NCBI GenBank assembly: GCA_000403275.2
Contig: KE159599.1
Coordinates: 707,391-771,390, forward strand
Direction of reading: 5' to 3'
DNA: 64,000 bases
From: Lachnospiraceae bacterium 28-4
Lineage (GTDB): Bacteria; Bacillota; Clostridia; Lachnospirales; Lachnospiraceae
Shown piece after piece: positions 18,042-27,806 of this stretch (positions within the stretch are counted from its first letter, which is position 1; every line of letters starts with the position of its first letter). The notes under the pieces were generated by a model. It saw only the letters and a list, made by a program, of their open reading frames with translations. It had not been told where the DNA came from and made no database searches. Both the position numbers and the translations under genes were made by a program.

Positions 18042-20417
18042 TTATGTATGCCGTTTATACCATTCCACCAGATCTTTTCTGCTCTCATCAAACCACTCTG
18101 TCGATATGTATATATTCTTTCCTCTAAATTGAATCGGCTTGCTATAATAGCGACATTTCTTGCTTTTCCCTCTATTGTCTTCCCTGTTGTTAGCCAGCAC
18201 TGGATATACAACTTTATAAAACATTTTTCTGCAAAATTCTTTTTCTTTAAGTTGTTCAACTTCCTGTTCCGTTAATTTGTCTTCTGTCAATAACTTTTCT
18301 ATAAGCCGATATGCCAGCTGTCCTGCAGTTACAGCATCATATGTTGCCTCATTATTAATATCAAATGTAGCTTTTACTAAATACCGCAAATCTGAGGAAT
18401 CAAACTTAAAATATTCACATAATTCTCTTATAGCCGCCGCCTTGGATTGAGAATTAAGATTCGTAGTAATATAAACTGATGGTCCTATCTCATAGGGGCT
18501 GCGAATTCTCCTCACATCTGTTCCGCTCCAAGAGTTTTCCATTGCCACATAGCCGGCCGGATCCATATTATAAACAGTCACATTGATTTTCCGATAAGCA
18601 TCTGTAATATTTTCAGTCTGCAGCTCATCTCCCATGAGTACAATTTTTAGAATGGTTTTATTTGTAAAATCATAATCCTCATCATCCCAGCAAATCCAAT
18701 TATCTTCTTCCTGCGATTCATAATCTGTTTCAGCCATAGGCCAGATCTGTTCCGCTAATTTATATAATTGTCGGGCACGTTCAAGGATTTCACTTTCTCC
18801 CCAAGACTCACAATTTTTGACATACTCATTCAACCGTAACTTACTTGTCTCAAAACCTTTCTCTGGTAAAGTTTTCTTTTTTATAAAACTGAGATTACTG
18901 TAATCACTATTGTACGCTGTTAATGTCAAATTACCAATCGTATCAATATATTTGGAATATATTAATTCCCATTGTTCTCCTAACCCCACCTTCCATTCTT
19001 CCGTCAATGTTTGAGGCATGATATGCTCAATAGTTAAAGAACCATCACTGATTTGTTCCTCAACCGCTATCATTTCACGGTTTCCGAAATTTTCAAACCG
19101 CTCAAGAAGATATTTTCTGACAGATGCTTTTGCATTATAAAGTTCAAAAGTCATAAATTTATCCATAAAATCGTGATCATTTGGGAAGCGGCTTTTTCCT
19201 GATTTATTTAATAAGGCAGATTTAAAAGCATCTAAATACGCAGCTCCATCTTTCTCCAAAAGTTTTTCAATCTCTGCTCCCAAACCAACAAACAGTTTGT
19301 TATAATACTGTGTTCCAAAACCACATATGATTCTTCGTGCCATATAGCTCTCTAAGGTATGGAATGCATCTGTTAATTCGGTATCACTTAGCTGGTTCTG
19401 TTCATGGGCAATAAATAATTCCATCAAAATAGGAGTACAGCTTTTTATTTCCAATTTATTGATTCTAGCCAAAACGACTTCATAACTATTCTTCTTATTT
19501 ATTGGTTGACGGATAGTTTTATAAAAACCAGCGAATAGCAAAATATCTTCAAAAATCTCTTCGATTGTACAAACCTGATGCATACGGAAACTCTTAAATC
19601 TGAAATACAACCTGTCTTCCTTAAATAAATCCCTTGTTTTCACCGAAAGATAATAGCGAATAAAGGTTTTCATATCATTATGTGACACGAGTCTCTCTAA
19701 GGGTTCCCAATACTTTTTGTAAAAAGTCTCCTGCTTCGCTGCCGGCATTCCCATAAGAACATAGTTTCTGATTTTGTCTGACTCATCCAGTCCCAAACCA
19801 GTTGAATTTAAACTTTCAAAAATAAGCTGTGGATCATCGCCATCCTGTGGTTTCAAGCTGATATTGACAATAATCAATTTCATAACAGCATCATAAAGTC
19901 CCTTAATTTCCAAAGCATTACGTTTAGAAATTTCTTTAAAGAAATAATTATAATTCGCAGTAATATTATTATTGGCAATTGGAGTGCCATTTTCTATCAA
20001 ACGGTCATATGCCTCATCATCACCTTGAATCAACTTAAGTTTCAACTTTTTCTCGCTGTTTGCATATACATCCGTCAAATAAGCATCTGTAATCTTCCTT
20101 GGATTCACACCTGTGTCAAGATCCGGATGTTCTATAATGTAATTCCTAATCGCCAGTAAGAGTAAAGAAACCGTAGTAATCCTCTACTGACCATCAATTA
20201 TAATATGCTCATTGCATCCACCAACATCATTTGAGACATATACAATACTGCCAAAAAAATGAGAAACATAATTATTTTCATAAACACTTGTCAAATCCTT
20301 CAGCAACGCTTCACAATTTTCATGCTTCCAGCTATATGCTCTTTGATAAACTGGAATAATAAATTTTTTATCTGTTCCATCCAAGAAACGAAACATTGAT
20401 ATTTCTTTAGCATCCAT
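18042..20417 (-). pseudogene. DUF262-DUF1524 (GmrSD-like) gene with an in-frame amber codon in the DGQQR motif
   Basis: Read through, this is a ~791-residue protein. The N-terminal DUF262 ParB-like domain has FIIPVYQRAYSWKHENCEALL and IIIDGQ. The C-terminal DUF1524 HNH-like domain has LTIEHIMPQTL and IGNLTLTAYNSDYSNLSF. A TAG at 20186-20184 replaces the second Gln codon of DGQQR: the frame continues at once with RITTVSLLLLAI, so this is a single CAG-to-TAG change and not a gene end. A ribosome binding site AAGGGTGG precedes ATG 20417. The only restart (GTG 20108) would miss the motif. DUF262-DUF1524 proteins include type IV nucleases against modified phage DNA, so this is a recently inactivated, or suppressible, defence gene. 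Confidence 0.85.
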
Positions 20418-20637
20418 ACTCTGTTCCACCCTTCATCTGTTTTCGATTTATGTTTTATGTAAATGATACAAATGTCAAAAGGTATTTTGGTACCCGAATC
20501 ATATAAATACGATAATCTAAAATAGATTATAGCACAAAAGCGTGATGTATCACATGAATTTTTATCCTTTTCATACAACAAAAGAGTCTCCTTACGGGAA
20601 ACTCTTGAAAGGTGATATACAAAGCAGTTTGCCGCTG

Positions 20638-21222
20638 TTACGCCGCTTTCTGTTGGTGTCTCAATGTTACATTCCCCTCAATAAAAGGATGAATCCCCTC
20701 GAATTCAATATGGAACCGCGCAAGCCGGGGAATCATGTGATCTGTACTATTCCTATAATCCTCCAGCAACCGTTCCATCGCAGGCTGGATTAAATATGGT
20801 TGAACCGGCTCATGTTTCGCACCCATAATCCTGACGGGAACCCTTCTGTAAACACCCCGGTCCTCCCGTTTATCCGCCAATACAAGATAGTGTATCTGCT
20901 TGATGATACTCTCCGATAAAGGCACTTGTCCTTTTACCAAATCCCGAACCAAATCAAATGCCTCTTTATGCCCAACTGCTTCCATATGATCTTTTAACGG
21001 CTTTCTGTCGATCGTCAGGCCGCGCAAAACCATATCCGTTTCACGCAAAGTCAGAGTATTTCCTTCAATCGCATTGGAGTTGTAAGTATACTCAATAGTG
21101 AATTCCTCAGTCAAACGTTCCAATTCACCCTCAGTCAGCGGGCGTCTGGTATCCAGTTCTCCTTTCTTCCTGTCTATAGCTGTCAGTAAACTTTCTGCTG
21201 TCTGCCCTACCGTAATATGCAT
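20638..21222 (-). pseudogene. 5' fragment of a Fic-family gene, broken at the active-site motif
   Basis: 194 codons with a normal Fic N-terminus, inhibitory-type motif region (TIEYTYNSNAIEGNTLTL) and Fic core (RGVYRRVPVRIMGAKHEP, LARFHIEFEGIHPFIEGN). The frame leaves Fic homology at 20671, immediately after the HPFxxGN loop, and ends in unrelated residues. The glycine-rich GRTGR half of the active site is missing here but is present at 16416-16640, which encodes the matching C-terminus. Confidence 0.82.
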
Positions 21223-21346
21223 AAAGATCGCACCTCTCTTCCCCCAATAGAATATCCCATTTTCGGAATACTATCAACCGAAAAGGAATAATATTTTATT
21301 GATTTCAGAATCATAAAGCATGCATTGCCTAAATACCCGTCGCCTT

Positions 21347-21982
21347 CTATTCTACCAGTCTTCCATGTTCCATCTCATGAACAGAATCACACAAAACCTC
21401 TATATCCTCTTTATTATGGCTGGCAAGTATGACGGTTTTTCCCTCCTTCTTTAATTCTAAAAGAATATTCCGCACATCGTTTACCCCCTGGTTATCCAGT
21501 CCGTTCATTGGCTCGTCCAAAATCAAAATATCCGGGTTTTCCATAATTGCCTGGGCAATGCCGAGCCTCTGCCTCATACCGAGCGAATACTTTCCGACTT
21601 TTTGGCGGCTGTCAGGGTCTAAGCCTACCCGTTCCATGCTCTCCCTGATCTGTTCCCTTCCTATCAATTTACGGATAGATGCCAGATATTCCAGGTTTTT
21701 GTATCCTGTATATCCACTTAAGAATCCGGGATTTTCAATAATAATTCCCATATTTTCTGCAAAGTCAATATCTTTTCCTATCTCTTTCCCCCATACTACA
21801 ACCCTTCCGCCTGTCGGTTTTAAATATCCAATCATCGTTTTAAACAAAACAGTCTTGCCGGAACCATTCCTTCCTATCATCCCATATATCTTTCCTTTTT
21901 CAAAACTAATGCTAATACGGTCAAGCGCAACGACTTCGCCAAACCTTTTTGTTACATTCTCCACGCGGATTACTTCTGCCAT
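21347..21982 (-). CDS. ABC transporter ATPase, bacitracin/lantibiotic-immunity type
   Basis: About 211 residues with Walker A GRNGSGKTVL, signature YSLGMRQRLGIAQAI and Walker B DILILDEPMNGLD. Start at ATG 21982 (MAEVIRVENV), with AGGAAAGG upstream; the longer frame would need a TTG overlapping the preceding gene. It is the last gene of a leftward set with three membrane proteins and a lipoprotein, and resembles LanF/BcrA exporters that remove antimicrobial peptides from the membrane. Confidence 0.88.
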   Translation of the reverse strand: MAEVIRVENVTKRFGEVVALDRISISFEKGKIYGMIGRNGSGKTVLFKTMIGYLKPTGGRVVVWGKEIGKDIDFAENMGIIIENPGFLSGYTGYKNLEYLASIRKLIGREQIRESMERVGLDPDSRQKVGKYSLGMRQRLGIAQAIMENPDILILDEPMNGLDNQGVNDVRNILLELKKEGKTVILASHNKEDIEVLCDSVHEMEHGRLVE

Positions 21983-22002
21983 ATTTACAAACCTTTCCTT
22001 CC

Positions 22003-22632
22003 TCAAAGATAATCTGTTTCTTTCTTCAAATATTTCCGTCCAATAACAAAACCGGCTGCCGGCAAAGCCGCCTCCGTTATAATGATCGCTCCGGCCGGAA
22101 AGCCGCCTGTTTCATATAAGCTGCTCCGCAGATACATCCCCCACATTCCATACATGACATGGGAAACCGCGCCAATCCGGCTGCCAATCATAAATGTCAC
22201 GCCTTCCAACAGGAATAATCCCCCTGGAACAAATCGTCTCATGGGGAATAAATCCAACAACACGAAAAACACTGCCATACTGATACTATGAAACAGCCAT
22301 AAGACACTGATTTTTGCAAGCATCTCTGTGGAAAGCAAAACCAATTTCCCCATAACAATATCGCAGACCAAAACAATAAGAAGGAGCAATACGGCTATCT
22401 TTATACCGAATATCACTCTTTTCACAAAATGCCTTTTCCACCAGTCCGAAACTCCTTTATACCGGTACAAGGAAAATGTTTCCAACTTTCTCTCCCTTTC
22501 CATAGAAAATCCCACCGTCAACAGAAAAATACCAATCGGCAGAAGCCATTGTCCAAAAGGAATCAGCGGTATGTCGTCAAAATAATCTGGTGATACTCCT
22601 GCAAACAGCCTGATAAACATACTTTCCGACAT
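22003..22632 (-). CDS. membrane protein, probable ABC permease subunit
   Basis: 209 residues with about five or six hydrophobic segments (QWLLPIGIFLLTVGF, IKIAVLLLLIVLVCDIVMG, MAVFFVLLDLF, AGAIIITEAALPAAGFVIG). No strong family motif. It lies one base after the next permease-like gene and 20 bp before the ATPase, so it is assigned to the exporter by position and topology. Confidence 0.65.
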   Translation of the reverse strand: MSESMFIRLFAGVSPDYFDDIPLIPFGQWLLPIGIFLLTVGFSMERERKLETFSLYRYKGVSDWWKRHFVKRVIFGIKIAVLLLLIVLVCDIVMGKLVLLSTEMLAKISVLWLFHSISMAVFFVLLDLFPMRRFVPGGLFLLEGVTFMIGSRIGAVSHVMYGMWGMYLRSSLYETGGFPAGAIIITEAALPAAGFVIGRKYLKKETDYL

Positions 22633-23471
22633 TAGCCTTCTGCCTCGTCTCTCTGCTGAAACTCAATTTTTTTCACAAAAACAGATGATAAAACCATTAA
22701 AACTGCAATCCATTCCAAAAACAAAGCGGCAGACTGCCAGTAAGACAGCGTCCCATCTATAAAATTTCCCGGAACTGCCCTTGCCAATAAAGAAGTTTCC
22801 GTATAACCGTCCATCATTCGTAAATATCCGGCCAAATGCACCCCCATTACAACCACCATTCCGGCAGTTCCCGAAAGCAGCAGCGCAGCAACATATAAAA
22901 GCACCCCCATAAAAGCAAGATACAGATAAAGGAACAAAAATGTCACTGCAAATGCTTGCGGAACAGACATGGCCTTCATCATCCCAAGCCACGGAAACGT
23001 AATATTGTATTTGGCTCCGATATTGTTTGTGACATCAAGCGCCAGAGAATATACCGGGCTGCTCCACATATTCCCTGCAAACCCGAAAAAACTGCTGATA
23101 ATTATGGTAAATGCCGCCAGAGCCGCGGCGTAAAGAAATGCCTGTATCAATATATAGAAAAGCATCCCCATATTCCAGCGTTTTCTGCCGCACCGGTATA
23201 AAAGCAAATAAATATTCCCTTTCATAAACGGAACGTCCGCCATGATCAGAAGCCACCCTAAGACTAAAAACAGCATATTCACATAATGCTGTTCAACCAC
23301 GCAGAAAGTTTCCAGTATGTTGATCGGTTCTCCTGCATCAACCGCATACCGCAGGAAATTGCTCATCCAATAGCCCACGATTGCACATCCCAAAAGATAT
23401 CCCATCATAACCCTGCCGCTTCTTTGCTCCTGCCGGAGCATCCCTTTTGCGATTACTGCAAAGCTACCCAT
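22632..23471 (-). CDS. membrane protein, probable ABC permease subunit
   Basis: 279 residues with about six membrane segments (MLFLVLGWLLIMADVPF, AALAAFTIIISSFFGF, AFAVTFLFLYLYLAFMGVLLYVAALLLSG, AALFLEWIAVLMVLSSVFV). Overlaps its neighbours by 1 and 8 bases, so translation is coupled across the exporter operon. The family is not recognised with certainty. Confidence 0.65.
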   Translation of the reverse strand: MGSFAVIAKGMLRQEQRSGRVMMGYLLGCAIVGYWMSNFLRYAVDAGEPINILETFCVVEQHYVNMLFLVLGWLLIMADVPFMKGNIYLLLYRCGRKRWNMGMLFYILIQAFLYAAALAAFTIIISSFFGFAGNMWSSPVYSLALDVTNNIGAKYNITFPWLGMMKAMSVPQAFAVTFLFLYLYLAFMGVLLYVAALLLSGTAGMVVVMGVHLAGYLRMMDGYTETSLLARAVPGNFIDGTLSYWQSAALFLEWIAVLMVLSSVFVKKIEFQQRDEAEG

Positions 23472-24222
23472 TCCGATACCTCCTCACAAGTCCTGCCATA
23501 ATGACGGTTGACACGATAATGATATAAACACATTCCACTCCTGCCGCCAGAGGGTAACTTCCCACATCATCTCCCCGCAAAAGCCGGATGGGATTCAGCC
23601 ATACAATCCTGTCCAGTCCGATCCACATGGATTCATACAGTACAAAGGGCGCAATCAAAGCAACATAGCGGTTTGGAATCCATACCGCAAACATAAATCC
23701 CATAAGCGCCCACGCACAGCCAAACAAAAAACCGAGAACGGTTTTCCCTACGGCAATGTACCAATCCCCATATTGGATGATATATGTAAGCATAACGGTC
23801 CCATCCAGCAATCCCTCGTCCGAGCCCTGCGGCGCTCCCGGAACGCCAAACACATAAGCCATGATGCAGACAGACGCAATCGGGACTGCCAGCATGACGC
23901 CCCCGGACAACGCAACGGTGCATATGCGGATTCTTCCAAAACGTACCGGACTCATCCTTGAAAAAATCATACGGTAATATCCGCTCTGGTATTCTTCACA
24001 AAAACGAGCCGCATAAGCCAGCACGGGAAAGACAGCCGCAAAAGGGCCAAATCCCGAAGCGCCAAATACATTGAACAAAATATAGTAACTGCTCCGTATA
24101 CGTTCCGGCGGCGTCCCCGTTACCACCGCGGCCGTCAAAAGCGCTGCCACCGCAGCCATCCCGGCAAAAAATCCGACATTCAGGAAACTTCTTTTCATAT
24201 CCTTCCAAAAAAATCCATTCAT
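23464..24222 (-). CDS. membrane protein, probable ABC permease subunit
   Basis: 252 residues with about six hydrophobic segments and a charged loop (RFCEEYQSGYYRMIFSRMSPVRFGRIRI) typical of ABC-2-type permeases that follow a fixed ATPase. Start at ATG 24222 (MNGFFWKDM), with GGAGG five bases upstream; the ATG at 24234 overlaps that site. It begins the membrane part of the exporter. Confidence 0.68.
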   Translation of the reverse strand: MNGFFWKDMKRSFLNVGFFAGMAAVAALLTAAVVTGTPPERIRSSYYILFNVFGASGFGPFAAVFPVLAYAARFCEEYQSGYYRMIFSRMSPVRFGRIRICTVALSGGVMLAVPIASVCIMAYVFGVPGAPQGSDEGLLDGTVMLTYIIQYGDWYIAVGKTVLGFLFGCAWALMGFMFAVWIPNRYVALIAPFVLYESMWIGLDRIVWLNPIRLLRGDDVGSYPLAAGVECVYIIIVSTVIMAGLVRRYRNG

Positions 24223-24262
24223 TTTTACCTCCATGCCGAAGCGTTTTACGCTGGGGACGTCT

Positions 24263-25456
24263 TTACTCCACCTTTATCAATTCTCCCGTCACAGCATCCA
24301 GATAAATGTTCCACGCCGCTCCTTTCTCAACCGCATCCTGCCACGCTTTATCGCCGGACTCCAGCGCCTCTATCATTTCATTCAACGGAATGCAGATATG
24401 CCATGCCGGTGTTAGGATCAGTTCCGATTCCCGAAGCGTTGGATAATACACAAGCTCTGTCTGCGTCAGTTTTGCCTTGGAATTTCCGTAGAAAATATTA
24501 TTTTCCAAATATTTTTCCAAAATGTCTGTCACTTGCGAAAACGTCAAAATTTTTCCGTTTTCGGACTGCCCCGTAATTTTACCGCAATAATCATCCAAAC
24601 TCATCGCTGCTATGCCATCTTCCGTAATCCATGCCGTTCCTCTCGGCTGAACATCCCCGAACTCAATCTGCCCAAATTCTGATGCCACTCCAATCGTTTC
24701 GTAAGAAGGAGTAAATACCAGTTCATAAAATGCGGTTCCGTCAAGTTCATAATACAAAATCCTGGAAATATGTATTTCCATAATGTCCAATACTGCCAGC
24801 TTCTCCAGAAGAATATCCTTCATACGGGACACAGAAAATTTCGCGGGAATACCCTCATCGTTTCCGGCAGCATCCATTTCCGGGGCCTTTTTATAAATGG
24901 CATCGCAACTCTTCTTTAATATTTCATCCACATAACTTGCAGATGTATTTCCTCTAAAAGATGCTTTCTTCTGCCCATCTGATAGCATCATAAAAGAATC
25001 ATCACCAAAATTCAGCCATTCAACCGGTTTATCATCTTCATTCATTTCACTTAACTCTTTTTCCATCTGCGCAAGATATTCCCCGGTAATGTCCTGCACA
25101 TTTGCGTCTCTGCTGTCGAGCAGTTCCCTCAGCTTTTCCGCAGTCCAATCGTCCCGTTCCCGCAAAGTCAACGTGGGAACTGCCTGCGGCACGGCAGGAA
25201 CTTCGGCACAAATCCAAATACCATTTTCCTCCGTTCCGACCAACGCATCGCAGCTTCCGTCTTGCTTTGCCCCGTCCATTCTTGCTGTATTTCCATCAGG
25301 CTCCTCTGCCACGATATTCCCCACCTCGCCTTCCAAAGAACTTTTTGCATGGTAAACATCGCTGTCCGCAGACGCTTCCGGCGCTTTCCGGCATCCCGTC
25401 AAAGCACATATTCCTAATGCCCCTGCCATTAATGCGCTTAAAAATCTTTTCTTCAT
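24263..25456 (-). CDS. lipoprotein of the ABC exporter / two-component locus
   Basis: About 397 residues starting MKKRFLSALMAGALGICALTGC, a lipoprotein signal with an ALTGC lipobox, preceded by AGGAG. The mature part is acidic, with no recognised catalytic motif. The end (AAWNIYLDAVTGELIKVE) resembles PepSY/YcdB-like tails of extracytoplasmic regulatory lipoproteins. It lies between the sensor kinase and the exporter, so it may be an immunity or sensing lipoprotein. Function is inferred from context only. Confidence 0.65.
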   Translation of the reverse strand: MKKRFLSALMAGALGICALTGCRKAPEASADSDVYHAKSSLEGEVGNIVAEEPDGNTARMDGAKQDGSCDALVGTEENGIWICAEVPAVPQAVPTLTLRERDDWTAEKLRELLDSRDANVQDITGEYLAQMEKELSEMNEDDKPVEWLNFGDDSFMMLSDGQKKASFRGNTSASYVDEILKKSCDAIYKKAPEMDAAGNDEGIPAKFSVSRMKDILLEKLAVLDIMEIHISRILYYELDGTAFYELVFTPSYETIGVASEFGQIEFGDVQPRGTAWITEDGIAAMSLDDYCGKITGQSENGKILTFSQVTDILEKYLENNIFYGNSKAKLTQTELVYYPTLRESELILTPAWHICIPLNEMIEALESGDKAWQDAVEKGAAWNIYLDAVTGELIKVE

Positions 25457-25585
25457 TGTTTTTATGTCTCCTATCAATTCCCTGCATGGGTTATGATATG
25501 GATTATACACTTCTTCCTCTGCATTTTTTTATTCCGCCGAAATTGTACCATGTTTTTTCCGAAATCAGCCCAAAAGAACCTTTCC

Positions 25586-26848
25586 TTATAGGTTTTTCAT
25601 GTACAGCATAATCTCCGTTTCCATATCGTTGCCTTTGCAATGCATTTCCATATCGCCATGATATTTTTCCACGATCCTCTGAACGTTTGTAAGCCCTATG
25701 CCATGCCCTGCCAAAGACTTCTCTGACAGTCTGCGTATTTCGCATACACCTTCGGGAATCCCCATGCAGCTATTTACCATATAGAGAAATAAAACACCAT
25801 TCTCCATCCGAATACTTAATTTCAAGAACCTCTCGTCTGTCTGAATCGATGCCGCTATCGCATTGTCCAAAAGGTTTCCAATAATTACATTGAAATCGAA
25901 AGAGTGAAGATTCATATTCTCCGGAAGCACGATATCCGTTTCCACCTTTTCTAATTCTTCTTTTGCCCTTTGCAGCTTGAAATTCAGCAGACTGTCCAAA
26001 GCTTCATTCCCGGTATCAATATGTTCTGACGGATTTTTCATAAACTCCTGTATGGAATCGAGATATTCGATCACTTTTTCCGGCTTTGAACTCTTCACCA
26101 ATCCCTCAAGCGCCAGCACATGGTTTTTCATATCGTGCCTTAATGCCCTGATACGGCTCTGCGACTCTTTCATAAGTTCAAACTGGTTCTGATAAGCAAT
26201 CGTCTGCTGTTTATAAATATCCTGCTCCCTTAGCTGTACATAATTTTTCAGCAAAATATGATACAAATAAAACACACACAGATTAAGTACCAGCACCACA
26301 ACACACACAAATACCGCTGTCAGTCTGTCAATGCGTCCATACATCAGCCCCCGAAATACCGTCACGCTTAATATGGGAATTGCAGACAGCAAAAACATCT
26401 GCTTTTGGTCAAGCGCTTTTTCCCTGCTTTCTTTCGGATCGGGAATATGGCAGACAACCACCACGCAAATCAGCAGGAGCAAGGCCGAAACCGCACTCTG
26501 CTGCATTCTGATTATCTCTGAACCGGCAAGAGATACCGCTGCCCCGCTGCCTGTATCCATACAGAAAAAGACCATAGAAATCCATAATTTTTTCTCCCAT
26601 GCCCCGCGGTAAAAACACGCCACGCCAATGATACCCGCCAAATTACACATTTCATAGAAAAGTGATACATGAAATACATGGTAGGCGGCTGTCGTCAACA
26701 GATAGTATCCCGCAAAAACGATGTTCCATGCCAGCCTGTTCTTATCCCCTGCGGGCAGAAAAGTATCCAAAACCTTTTTCAATAACGCCGTGCGGAAAAT
26801 ACCCACGATCAAAACCACGATCCATTCATATCCTATTTTATAATACAT
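25586..26848 (-). CDS. AgrC-type GHKL sensor histidine kinase
   Basis: 420 residues. The N-terminal ~200 form about six membrane segments, followed by a dimerisation helix with the phospho-acceptor His in ALRHDMKNHVLALEGLV. The GHKL ATPase domain has an N-box (FNVIIGNLLDNAIAAS) and a G-box (AGHGIGLTNVQRIVEKYHG). Overlaps the response regulator gene by 11 bases. AgrC/ComD relatives sense peptides, which fits the adjacent peptide-type exporter. Confidence 0.9.
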   Translation of the reverse strand: MYYKIGYEWIVVLIVGIFRTALLKKVLDTFLPAGDKNRLAWNIVFAGYYLLTTAAYHVFHVSLFYEMCNLAGIIGVACFYRGAWEKKLWISMVFFCMDTGSGAAVSLAGSEIIRMQQSAVSALLLLICVVVVCHIPDPKESREKALDQKQMFLLSAIPILSVTVFRGLMYGRIDRLTAVFVCVVVLVLNLCVFYLYHILLKNYVQLREQDIYKQQTIAYQNQFELMKESQSRIRALRHDMKNHVLALEGLVKSSKPEKVIEYLDSIQEFMKNPSEHIDTGNEALDSLLNFKLQRAKEELEKVETDIVLPENMNLHSFDFNVIIGNLLDNAIAASIQTDERFLKLSIRMENGVLFLYMVNSCMGIPEGVCEIRRLSEKSLAGHGIGLTNVQRIVEKYHGDMEMHCKGNDMETEIMLYMKNL

Positions 26849-27566
26849 TGTACATTTTTTCCTTCAAATATTGTTTGATTTTTGCCCTGACTTCTTTCCT
26901 GTACGGTTTGCTGACACTCAGGACATCGCCGTTCATCATTTTGATGCTTTCGTAGGAATACTCGCTCACATATTCCTGATGTATTACATAAGACTGATGT
27001 ATCATCAGAAAACCTGCCGGAAGCTGCTCCATGACATTTTTCAGCTTCCCGTAAAATTCCTCCTGTCCATCCTTTTTTATCATCAAAACTTTTTTATCCA
27101 TACTCATGAAATATAATATTTCCTTGATCGAAACACGAAAAATCCGGCTTCCTCTTTGATATTCAAAGCAGCTTTCCGCATACTTTTTCCTTTTCATGCT
27201 TCTTTCAAGCACTTCTTTCAGCCGTACGGCGGAAATTGGCTTTACGAGAAATTCCAATGGCTGCATTTTGAAAAGTTCCATCGCATAACCCTGTTTCGAG
27301 GAAATATAGACAATATGGGTATCCGTATCCCCCATCTCGTCACGGATAAAAGCTCCTATTTCAATGCCATCTTTCTGTAACAACTCAATATCAAGAAAAA
27401 GAATATCCAATGTAACCCCTTTTTTCAAATCACGCTCCAAACTCTCTCCACAATACCATACCTCTATTTCAAATTTTACTAAAAATTCTGCCGATAGCTC
27501 TTGAATCTGTTCCTCCAGCAAGGAACACAAAATTTTATCGTCATCGCATATCCCGACTCTGTACAT
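26838..27566 (-). CDS. LytTR-family response regulator (AgrA-like)
   Basis: 242 residues. The receiver domain is intact: acidic pair CDDD near residue 8, phospho-acceptor Asp in DILFLDIEL, conserved Lys in LVKPISAVRL. The LytTR DNA-binding domain follows (FRVSIKEILYFMSMDKK; GFLMIHQSYVIHQEYVSEY). It is the partner of the overlapping AgrC-type kinase and the likely activator of the exporter operon downstream. Confidence 0.92.
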   Translation of the reverse strand: MYRVGICDDDKILCSLLEEQIQELSAEFLVKFEIEVWYCGESLERDLKKGVTLDILFLDIELLQKDGIEIGAFIRDEMGDTDTHIVYISSKQGYAMELFKMQPLEFLVKPISAVRLKEVLERSMKRKKYAESCFEYQRGSRIFRVSIKEILYFMSMDKKVLMIKKDGQEEFYGKLKNVMEQLPAGFLMIHQSYVIHQEYVSEYSYESIKMMNGDVLSVSKPYRKEVRAKIKQYLKEKMYNVL

Positions 27567-27806
27567 ATTATCTTTGCTCCCTTAAACAATATCGCTTTTA
27601 TTGTACTTTGCCTGTTACCTTTGCACATGAAAATACCCCCAAAGCAACAGATCTTTATCTTCCATCTGTTTGCTTTAAAGGTATCATATCGGCCAACCGT
27701 TTGAATGTTTTTCATTCCGTTATGAATCAAACCATCCCGCAGACATCAGCCGCGACTTCTTGTTATGCTTTGCACCAGTTATAGTTATGTACTGTTGATT
27801 GCGTTT

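Noticed and set aside
17954-18259. 101-codon minus-strand frame over the AlbA_2/DUF262 junction
   Set aside because: Out-of-frame shadow of the end of the DUF262 gene, with no family features.
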